Origin: Arenicola marina
Lineage: Eukaryota > Annelida > Polychaeta > Arenicolidae
Length of the DNA: 64,000 nucleotides
Direction: 5' to 3'
NCBI GenBank assembly: GCA_964019135.1
Contig: OZ025258.1
Coordinates: 9,381,961 to 9,445,960, forward strand
Within the stretch, counting starts at the first letter, position 1; each line of letters starts with the position of its first letter. Shown one piece after another: positions 55,976 through 64,000 of this stretch. Made by a program: the position numbers and the translations under genes. The notes beneath the pieces are model-generated. The model had not been told where the DNA came from, searched no databases, and saw only the letters and a program-made list of their open reading frames with translations.

Positions 55976-56224
55976 AAGTACATTCAGAAGCACACCTTTA
56001 TAATATGAGTAAAGAGGTCAACTAAAAGGTTAAGTAATAGATTAAATTGCATAAAATAAGGAAATATTAAGATATACGCATGATACTCCCAGAAAGTAAT
56101 TAAAATTTTTTTTTTTTTAATAATCTGTTTGAATTTGGCGGCAGCGTCAATACGCTGCTTCGGAACCCTAGGGAGGAGCCTGTGACTCCTGGGTCCCGCG
56201 GGGCTAGCCTGGGAGTGGGGGCAC

Positions 56225-56850
56225 TTGCGCCAAACGTCACGTATACTAAACACAGTATGTTTAGTATACGTTCTGGGGCCCCCTACCCCCCCCCCCCCCG
56301 CCCCCGGCCTCCCCCCTCCACTGATTTACTGTGCCTGTGCTTCATTGCATATATAGGCCCAAGTTTAGCCGGTTTTATCAGTCTCTGTTTGTTATGATGC
56401 GGTGACATTTCGCCTTTTCGGCCATGTCGGCAGAGCCAGAGGGACAGCTTGGTGTCGGCTTCGTTAGTAGTACTGATCTGACGTTAGTTTATTCCCCCTA
56501 CGCCTCAAAACAATACCCAACAAAATGCAATCATGACAATGCCACTTGGGTGGTTTAATTGGATAACGTAGCCGAATATGAAGAAGAATGCGTAAACGAG
56601 CTTGCAGAACCTTTTCTACGGCTTTCTCAGTTTCGTTCAGATCCCGTCGAATGCCCGGATGTTTGATAGTGGAAATATAAATACAAAAAAAAATATGTTT
56701 ACCGATAATTACACGGTCTCACTTTATAAGGAAAAGAAAGTCTGAAAGTGTATGTATATGTATCTTATAAAAAACAGGTTCGCCGCTGTGTCTCTGAGTC
56801 GATACAGATAAGAGATGCAATTTACGCGTTTGGCTTAGAAAGTTCAGGCT
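56225..56850. other. Intergenic, nothing recognised
   Basis: Contains a poly-C tract near 56290 and AT-rich sequence. No gene seen. Confidence 0.5.
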
Positions 56851-56865
56851 GCGAAAAGACACTTA
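56851..56865 (+). repeat. Target-site duplication, left copy
   Basis: GCGAAAAGACACTTA, identical to 59592-59606. Confidence 0.9.
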
Positions 56866-57041
56866 GTTTAAACATATTTTATTGGCAATTGGAAAACAGG
56901 CACACTGCCTATGTGAATTCCTCTTGCTGAACTTGAATCAATTGCTCATACATACATATATACATAACAGTTGCGTAAACCACAATGTAGTAGAAATTAG
57001 ATAATTAATACATTCAGGCATAACATTAAGATACGTGATAT

Positions 57042-59080
57042 TTAAGGGAAACGTTTGGAGGCTACAATGAAGTCGTGAACTGCTTGAAATATACAACGGT
57101 TATCGTCCATTGATAGAGACGGATTACCAAAAAGAATGATGCCAATTGACACTGAGGATAGAACATGGATTTTGCGAAATAAAATATCTCTAAAGTTCGT
57201 ATCGAGTGGGCACCCGAGGAAAAAATGAACGCAGTCCTCGTTCTCGGCTCCGCAGCGACAACTCGGGCTGTCTACAAGATTCATGTTAAACAAGTGAGAG
57301 TTCAGTGCGCTACAGTTCATGCGAATACGCGCGTGCAATACATTGACTCTTCTGTTTCCAAAGTAATACAATTTGCGGTTATCAGTTGCATTCCCGGACA
57401 CCGTTTTATGAATATTTAAAATTGCTACTTTAAACGCTTTTGGGTCGTGCAAGCTGCGTAAAGAGACTGGTAATTCGTTCCACATTCGTATTGCGCTAGG
57501 TAGAAATGATTTGTAAAATGTTGACAACCTTGTATTTATTTGCGTAATATTAAGTGGGCTAGCACTACGTAAACCATATTGAGTGCGGTCGGGCACGGAC
57601 ATAGGAAGTAAGCTACACACATAGGAAGGTGCCTGGTTATAAAAAAATTTGTGAAACAGAATGAGTTTAAATCTGTCCCTCCTTTGTGATAAGGTTTCCC
57701 AACCCAACTCTTTGTACACCTGAGTGCGGCTTGCGCATTTGATTGCACCACTTACAATGCGTCCAGCCCTTATCTGTACCGATTCTAGTTTGTCAGACTC
57801 ATACTGAGAACACCCGGCCCATACAACACATGCATATTCGAGTACAGGTCTGATGAAAGAAAAATACATTGTTTCAAGTGTTCCACGACTAAGTCTGAAA
57901 CTGAGTCTAGACAGAATATCAACTCTTCTCATAGATTTGCTGTATATTTCATTGATATGCGGGGACCAAGAAAGCTTGGAGTCAATATTAAGACCCAAGT
58001 GTTTGTGCTCTGATACGTTTGCAAGACTATTTCCACCCATACTGAATTGCGTAGGATCGAGGTTGAGCTTATTCGTAATGTTCATGACATTAGTCTTAGT
58101 TGCATTAAAGTCTAAAAACCACTTTTTGGCCCAGGCTTCAATTTTTGATAAGTCTCGCATTAACATACCGTGTGCCTCACATAAATCATCTGTAGCAACA
58201 AATATAGTGGTATCATCAGCGAAAAGTCTAATATTACATTCAAGATCGTTGGCTAAGTCATTAATGTAGACTAGAAACAGAAGAGGTCCCAATACCGAAC
58301 CTTGGGGTACCCCTGCAGTAATTGAGCCCCACTCTGAGTAAGCTGCATCAACAACAACTCTCTGCTGCCTATCACACATGTAATTACTAAACCAGTTAAA
58401 TAGTTGACCATCGATTCCGATGCTACGGAGTTTACTCAGGAGACCGTCGTGCCATACCGTGTCGAAAGCCTTCGAAATGTCACAGAAAACTACCTTTACC
58501 GTTTTTTTCTTGTCTAAGGCTTCACAAAATAAATGGTATATCTCAACAAGCTGGTGAACGGTACTGTGCCCCGGGATGAAACCTGACTGGAATCTATTCA
58601 GGATGTTATTATCACGTAGGTAATTAAAAGTGTGCTTGAAAATCACACGTTCTAGCAGTTTCCCTACGCAACTTAAGAGAGAAACTGGCCGATAGTTGTT
58701 GACCTGGGAACGCAGACCTTTTTTATGTATTGGCACTACGTTAGCCATTTTCCAAAGTCGAGGCATCGTGCATTGATCGAGACACAAGGCAAAGAGTTTT
58801 GATAAGGGTTCAGCTATGGCGTTACCAGCTTCTTTTAGCATCCTCGGACTAATTCCATCATACCCCGCAGCTTTATTTGAGTCCAAGTTATGAATTAGGT
58901 CCCGAACATCGTCTTTAGTTACGGCTAGCTGGCGAAGACCTGGATGGAGATTGCATTCGGTCTGCTCGGGGCTATCTGATATCGACCCCACACGTGATGA
59001 TAGGCTGAGAAAATAATCGTTAAGCAGTTGGGCCTTGCCTGTGTTATCGGAGATACTATTGCCATCTGGATCTAACAATG
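57042..59080 (-). pseudogene. Reverse transcriptase region of the non-LTR element
   Basis: An open frame of nearly 700 codons with the RT blocks in order: NNYRPVSLLSCVGKLLERVI, FQSGFIPGHST, motif A VVFCDISKAFDTVWH (catalytic Asp), motif B AGVPQGSVLGPLLF, motif C LFADDTTIF (the two catalytic Asp), WFLDFNATKTNVM and HKHLGLNIDSKLSW. A C-terminal CRC-x4-DCVHFFLGC Cys/His cluster follows. No RNase H is seen. The enzyme core looks intact, but the element lacks its 5' part and promoter and the frame is broken upstream by the MITE, so I call it a pseudogene. The ATG at 59138 lies inside the MITE and is not the native start. Confidence 0.88.
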
Positions 59081-59321
59081 CCGGTGTGGCATGATAACCT
59101 GTCCGCCGTGATAAAGTGTCCGGCTGACGTGTGCGCATGCGCAGCGGATTGGGTTACTATGTAAATAGCACATATATGTTAGGTTTAGGGTTAGGTTAGG
59201 ATTAGGTTAGGGCCAGGGTTAGGGTTTGGGTTAGTATTAGGGTTCTGGTTAGGGTTAGTGTTATGAAAGCACCATGGCCGGACAGGTTATCACGGCCGGA
59301 CAGGTTATTATGTTACACCGG
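59081..59321. mobile_element. Nested MITE carrying telomere-like repeats
   Basis: Inverted ends: left CCGGTGTGGCATGATAACCT then GTCC-GCCGTGATAA; right, on the complement, CCGGTGTAACATAATAACCT then GTCCGGCCGTGATAA. Between them, 59177-59262 is degenerate TTAGGG/TTAGG repeat. Exact borders are ambiguous because the host frame also reads through the left repeat; ATAACC occurs at both 59094 and 59322 and may be the target duplication. The retroelement frame is open on both sides and compatible if this segment is ignored. Confidence 0.65.
59177..59262. repeat. Interstitial telomere-like (TTAGGG)n tract
   Basis: Degenerate TTAGGG, TTAGG and GGTTTGGG units on the plus strand, about 85 bp, inside the nested MITE. 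Confidence 0.75.
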
Positions 59322-59591
59322 ATAACCGGTACTTTCTTTTACCTTTAGCAGTTTTTTACTCAGTTTCCACCATTGTTTTTGAGTTCTTTTGGAACTATTG
59401 TTAAGCGATTCGTCCAGACCCATGTCATACACAGACTTTGCCTCGCGAACATTTGATACATATTGATTTCTTTGATTGCGGTAGGTTGCCCAGTCTGATT
59501 CGTGGTTAGTTTTCTTAGCACTTTTGTGTGAACGATCTAATTTCCGTTTTTCCCTTCGCAGGTTGTTATTGTAGAAGGGTTTGTCATCCGG
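59322..59591 (-). pseudogene. Pre-RT segment of the non-LTR element
   Basis: Encodes RPDDKPFYNNNLRREKRKLD to QKQWWKLSKKLLKVKESTGY, the linker that normally sits between endonuclease and RT. It begins at the truncation point beside the target duplication and ends at the MITE. Confidence 0.75.
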
Positions 59592-59606
59592 GCGAAAAGA
59601 CACTTA
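59592..59606 (+). repeat. Target-site duplication, right copy
   Basis: GCGAAAAGACACTTA, identical to 56851-56865. Confidence 0.9.
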
Positions 59607-60715
59607 AAGCCAGTATTCGCGAAACGAGCTCATAACGCAAACATAGATGTAACATGGCAGAGGTCCACCGATCACTGAATGGGGTCCATATTGAAATATT
59701 TGTTGACCGTTAACAAACCCGGTTAGACAATATCATTTTCATTCTTAAGAGTCGCAAAGAAAGTAGAAAATCAATCAACCTCTGATGATTTATTGGTATT
59801 TAATCCATCTTTTCGCAAGACACCGTGTTTTAGTGGTAAATTGAGACTAAAAATTACAGTGTTGGATACATTTGCATATTACATATTTATGCACAGAAAT
59901 GATATAAAACTGACCATTTTAAAGAAGGTCCGTGGCGATTTATTTGATACATTGCTATCATGCAGTACAATCTCGTCATAGAACATCACCCCTGTGATAT
60001 TTCGGCTCAAGTCCGGCAGATAAAAGACACCAAAGATCGAGCATCGGCGCCATGAATGCGGTTATTGGGCAAAAAATACTACACTCCCATCCATTTCAGA
60101 TGACCATGATCAGCGCGCGTGGCGTCATATAAGTTAGGAAAAAATTAACTCATGCTGCATGTGAACTGTAATTATCTCGCTTGATTGAATCTGGATCCAC
60201 GACGAAAAAAGCGATGCATTTTAAAAATTGTGCAGGCAAGCAAGGCCAAGAGCAAGACAATGTGATACGCGTATATATATGTGTGATCCATATCTCAGGC
60301 TCCGGCCCAGTTGCAAGTTGATGACTGCTCAGTGAAACTAAACTACGCTTAGGGGAACTTAGTATATATGCAGCTTCCTTCAGAAACTTGCGATTCATGC
60401 GCATGCATGCAGAAAGATAATTAACGATTTTATCATATACATTCACCCAGGCAACCCGTTGCCAAGTTATCGGTGTCTCCTTCATGTTTCTATGTTTGTC
60501 GATATTTGCATAGCCTTTCATGTCTAACCTCGCACTAATCAGGCTAATGTCAACCTTTATCATGATGTTATAAATTAAGGTAGGAATGTTTTTAATTTGA
60601 GCAATATTGTTAAATAAATTAACGATTCTGCATGCACGATTTTTTTTTTGTTGACACAAAGCACGACACTAAGATAACTGTTTCATTTTTAAGGTTTTGA
60701 GATTAATGCTAAAAA
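59607..60715. other. Upstream region of ANKRD27
   Basis: No exon or element recognised. Probably holds the ANKRD27 promoter and 5' UTR; no TATA box at a convincing distance. A 169-codon minus-strand frame (60150-60659) has no recognisable domain. Confidence 0.4.
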
Positions 60716-60769
60716 ATGTCCGCTGCGGCTGAGGATTTGGAATACAACCCGTTTTACAGAGCATTGCAG
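60716..60769 (+). CDS. ANKRD27: ANKRD27 exon 1
   Basis: 18 codons, MSAAAEDLEYNPFYRALQ; donor CAG|GTACTA. Confidence 0.85.
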
Positions 60770-63473
60770 GTACTATTGAAACATATAGCGTCGTCATTAT
60801 TTAAGAATATCGAAGTACTTTTTAATATAGCTGTTTTATTTTGTAGTTCTCACTGTGTTTATGGAGAACTTTCTATTCATGTCGTAAATCCATCTAATAT
60901 CGCCCACATCAATAACATGAATAATGATTCTATATTTTTACAATTCTATATTATAGTTACAAAAATTTAGTTCCTATTTTATCCTGTTAGTGTACATTCC
61001 CCTAGACACGTCAGATGATTATGGTGAATGAATAATATGTGACAGACTAACTAATATGATAGTCTTAGCCCAGGCACCATATATCTGTATATGTCACAAC
61101 AAGAGGCAGAGCCATTCCCAGAAAACTATATATTACAAGCAGCATCTGCACTTCTGCAGTAGCAGTGATAGTGCTAAATCACCCTGGCCACTGTTGTGTA
61201 CAACAGTGGCCAGGGTGATTTAGCACTATAGCAGTGACTACCATCCACATCTCTCTCCCATCCTCGGTTCATACACTACAGCTGACCTTGTGACAGATCA
61301 GTCACCATGCCACAAGTGTAAACTTTGGTCTTATTTTAGAGTAGCATATCCACCTGATATCAGTAAATTAAACTGTATCCTACTGATTCCTACACTAGTT
61401 ATCCCGGAATTTAGATATATATACTGTCATTCACGTATGTTTTGGAATACCAAACATGTACTTAAGTATTGGTACACCCCCAATTTTGGACAAAATTATT
61501 ATTTTTGGGGGCTGTATATTGTAATACACTACAGATGGTGGGTAATTTTTTGTATCAATGTTTTAGCATGTTTAGTAACCCTAATTTTTTAGAAATTTAT
61601 CTATCTTGTTAGGTTGCGGCTGTGAAGATATAAGCTATATATAACGTTGAAATCTGTCTTAATAGCAGATTTCATGGCTCTGGCAGTATTGCATACTAGT
61701 TCAGTGGTGAAACATGGAAGCCCTGTATAAGCCCTGGTTTACGTCTGCTTGGGCCGCTGGATGTTTCGACCGCTGCACATTTCGGCCGCTAGGGAGGGGT
61801 GGAGGGTAGGGGGCGGGGTGGGATAGGTGGGGGGGGGGGGGGTTGTATTAGGCAGAGTGGATGAGGGATTAAACAGAGGCTGAAGGGCATACTGATCAAA
61901 CGGTTATTGTGTTGCTTCAGGCCAATTGGCTGGACACAGTGATTTAGGAGAGAGCGTGGCCCAGGCGGGGTACATACAAATTGATGATAATAAACGCTCA
62001 AAAGTAGGCTATGTTCAAGAATAGATTGTGGGCAAATGGCTGCAGGAAAGAGCTGGAAAGAGGGGACTTGGTGTTAAGACATATTTGAAGTGTACAGGCA
62101 AACTTTGATTAGCCCCAAGATGTGGAACGCATAGGAGCGCAAAGCCTATGAATGAGGCCCCCATCCCTGAGCTGGTCGCCATCTTGCCTTCTTGTCCAAA
62201 GTGTACCCTCCACCCCTCCCTAGTGGCCGAAATGTCCAGCAGCCAAAACATCCAGCGGCCCAAGCGGGCATACACCTAAGCCCCAACCCTCCTGGTGACT
62301 GATGACAGTGGTGCATGTGAAGTTATTAACTGAGTCAGTACCTGACTAGAACTGAGAGTACTGGCGGCTGTATAGATATACTTAATGAGTAGGCAGGTAT
62401 CTGCCTCAGATCCAACACCATCCAAACTTTTAGGTATCAGGCACCAGTTCCCATGCTTACCGACCGTGCAACATCATTGAAGATACTCAATGGATAATAT
62501 CGTAAAATTTGTGTTTATTTGCTATTACATGAACCATCATTCTTAACCGTTACACATATGAGGCTTTGGCTTTACCCAGGTAAAACAGAAGAGATAGCAG
62601 CTAATGCTATACTATACACTGATAGTGGCTACTAAGGTGGGTGAAAGGCTAGTGAAAATGTAAAAGCCAACAAAAACTAATGAACTGTAGTCTAACTGTT
62701 ACTGATACTTTTCCTTTCTTTATTGCAGGAGACATTTCCAGCAACTTTTGAAGAAGCACAGCAGAAATGCCATGTGATATGTATCCCACAGGCTGCATCT
62801 CTCAGAAATGTAGACATCGATCAGAAATTTATAGGTAAATAGTAAATATCTTAATGACTACATTCATCAAGTCTTCTCTGCTCCTCAGGGTTATCTGGTT
62901 GTCTAGTCCTTCTTCCAGTTATGACCATTTGAAGAGAATTGATGAGAAAAATCTCAGAAAGGGTGACCTATGATGCAGTTATTGCCATATATGTTTATCC
63001 TATATTTTGATTTATCCTTATATGAACGTATTATGAAAAGCAAGATGTTTGATGTGGTTTTGACCAACCACTTGGAGTGGTTTTCACCATATCTGTAACA
63101 GGTTTTTGGTGTAATTTCTATGTTATATATCATTGAAGTACCCTGCTGATTCTTTTTGTTCCTTATAGATACCCATATTCTGCAGCCATCTCCATTTTTC
63201 AAAGGGTGAGTGTCATGTCGTGCTACCTTACTTCTATTTAGTAAATAGTATGGGAAACAGAAATTATTCTCTTTCAGAGGCTCTGATTTTCATAAAATTA
63301 TTACTACAAGCAAATGAACATTGGCCATTCATTCATTCAGTTCTCTGGTGCCATTATCACCCGATATGGTCATCCTAATTTACACATGTTCTTTCACAGA
63401 GAGTTCATCACTAGTGACGCGGATAGCAGCGGCAAAATACACATTGAGAACAATGTGATCGAGATTGGAGAAG
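60716..63473 (+). CDS. ANKRD27: ANKRD27/VARP, first four exons (runs off the right edge)
   Basis: VARP is a RAB21 exchange factor and RAB32/38, VAMP7 and retromer-binding ankyrin protein that acts on endosomes and lysosome-related organelles. Model: join(60716..60769, 62729..62834, 63169..63205, 63400..63473), 90 codons plus one base, phases 0, 1, 2, 1, all GT-AG. EDLEYNPFYRALQ aligns with the EDLLKNPFYLALQ start of human ANKRD27, CHVICIPQAASL with HGIVLVPCKGSL, DTHILQP with ESYILIP, and IHIENNVIEIGEG with VFIQGNRIKLGAG. The VPS9 domain and ankyrin repeats would lie beyond the window. The start ATG has A at -3. Confidence 0.87.
61168..61234. repeat. Perfect palindrome with 4-nt loop in ANKRD27 intron 1
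   Basis: Arms of about 28-30 bp, ATAGTGCTAAATCACCCTGG then CCACTGTTG, and the exact inverse, around the loop TGTA. It would form a very stable hairpin in DNA or RNA. Confidence 0.9.
61747..62265. mobile_element. MITE with about 62-bp terminal inverted repeats, ANKRD27 intron 1
   Basis: The left end GCTTGGGCCGCTGGATGTTT leads into CATTTCGGCCGCTAGGGAGG and GGTGGAGGGTA; the right end is the inverse with a few mismatches, ending CCGCTGGATGTTTTGGC on the complement. A poly-G tract and other simple sequence lie inside. No transposase, and no clear target duplication. Confidence 0.75.
62729..62834 (+). CDS. ANKRD27: ANKRD27 exon 2
   Basis: Acceptor TATTGCAG; encodes ETFPATFEEAQQKCHVICIP then QAASLRNVDIDQKFI; donor ATAG|GTAAAT, phase 1. 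Confidence 0.87.
63169..63205 (+). CDS. ANKRD27: ANKRD27 exon 3
   Basis: A 37-nt exon encoding DTHILQPSPFFK; donor AAAGG|GTGAGT, phase 2. Confidence 0.85.
63400..63473 (+). CDS. ANKRD27: ANKRD27 exon 4
   Basis: Acceptor TTTCACAG; encodes EFITSDADSSGKIHIENN then VIEIGE; donor GAAG|GTTAGT, phase 1. The next exon is outside the window. Confidence 0.85.
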
Positions 63474-63495
63474 GTTAGTTTTAGATTCCTCTACA

Positions 63496-64000
63496 GTACG
63501 GTGGTCCCTGAATTATACGACCAAAAAGACCCTATAATGAAGGGAAGTCGTATAATAAAGGGTTCTCCCTAGATAAGCTATCTAAGTTCAAGCATTATAA
63601 CATGCGAAAGTCGAACCATAAAAGATTGTTTGAATCTATGTTTTAGCACACTCAAACGATGTGGCGATGCTGATAACCAGATCTCCAGCTCTGTGTGGTT
63701 TAAATGGCTTGGCCTGCACCCTCCAGGCATTGTTGATTGATGCAATTAGTTAGACAACCCTACACATATCAGTTTTACACAAAGGTGTGAATAACAATGA
63801 TACACACTGTTGCACTAGCGTCTAAACAGCCAGTCAGCTTACACAAGTTGTTATTTGCTGAGGGCTAATCAGGTGCGACTTGACTGCCTAACAATGGCAT
63901 TGGATTATGTGCCGGTCGTATAACTGGCCCAAACATCTGTCGTAAGTCACTTTAGCGAGGGAGTCGCACAATAACTGGGCTCAAACATGTAAAGTGTCCC
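63496..64000. mobile_element. Possible pogo-like element, open at right edge
   Basis: CAGTACGGTGGTCCCTGAAT followed by TATACGACC and repeated TCGTATAA/AGTCGTATAATAAAGG motifs resembles the subterminal structure of pogo/Tigger ends. The similar GTCGTAAGTCACTTTAGCGA block near 63940 could be the other end. Boundaries are not proven. Confidence 0.3.

Larger units (their letters stand above)
55430..56224. mobile_element. Foldback (long inverted repeat) element
   Basis: The left arm (about 55430-55830) and right arm (about 55922-56224) are inverted copies: AGTCACAGGCTCCTCCCTAG, AAGCAGCG, TGACGCTGCC, TAGTTGACCTCTTTACTCAT and GCGCCATCTGGCGGTGAATG on the left reappear inverted on the right, around a loop of about 90 bp. 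The left arm has an extra segment of about 70 bp near 55675-55755. No coding capacity. Confidence 0.85.
56866..59591 (-). mobile_element. 5'-truncated non-LTR retrotransposon
   Basis: A 2.7-kb element bounded by a perfect 15-bp target-site duplication. On its sense (minus) strand it starts inside an ORF2-like frame with no endonuclease domain, continues through a reverse transcriptase and ends with a short 3' UTR containing AATAAA (56878-56883 on the complement), 12 bp before the duplication. 5' truncation and a target duplication are the hallmarks of target-primed reverse transcription. The RT resembles jockey/CR1-group elements. A MITE interrupts it near the 5' end. Confidence 0.92.

Noticed and set aside
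59081..59138. ATG at 59138 as the native start of the reverse transcriptase
   Set aside because: It lies inside the nested MITE; the retroelement frame continues upstream on the far side of the insert.

Overview
This window is animal nuclear DNA, most likely from a marine or other invertebrate. Genes are split by GT-AG introns, five genes match conserved metazoan families, and there are tRNA-derived SINEs, a non-LTR retrotransposon, several TIR/foldback elements and TTAGGG-like repeats. I cannot name the species from sequence alone; a lophotrochozoan or an invertebrate deuterostome would both fit. About a quarter of the window is minisatellite DNA.

Layout. 1-7.9 kb: a 20-bp array running off the left edge, a pyrimidine-rich array and a 17-bp array, with no recognisable gene. 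7.9-23.7 kb (+): phosphorylase kinase gamma catalytic subunit (PHKG). Ten exons run from the kinase hinge region to the stop. The N-lobe exons are not in the window, but a TATA/initiator promoter and an in-frame alternative first exon sit directly in front of the first recognisable exon. The last intron holds three minisatellites. 26.8-29.05 kb (-): SELENOO-type protein AMPylase in two exons, with Cys instead of Sec. 29.22-31.5 kb (+): BOLA2 in three exons, divergent from SELENOO across 168 bp that contain a CRE. 32.8-53.9 kb (-): RNF20/RNF40 (Bre1) H2B ubiquitin ligase, 20 exons and about 1270 residues, with introns packed with minisatellites, including one 5.8-kb array of a 29-bp unit. 54.4-59.6 kb: transposon cluster (pogo/Tigger-like element, foldback element, 5'-truncated non-LTR retrotransposon with a perfect 15-bp target-site duplication and a nested telomere-like MITE). 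60.7 kb to the right edge (+): first four exons of ANKRD27 (VARP).

The genes belong to separate pathways: glycogen mobilisation, mitochondrial AMPylation, cytosolic Fe-S trafficking, chromatin ubiquitylation and endosomal trafficking. PHKG2, RNF40 and BOLA2 also share human 16p11.2, so part of the order looks like ancient linkage. The most unusual signal is in the Bre1 gene. Two neighbouring introns begin with minisatellites whose unit is a copy of the preceding exon's 3' end plus its 5' splice site, giving 6 and 8 extra tandem donor sites.
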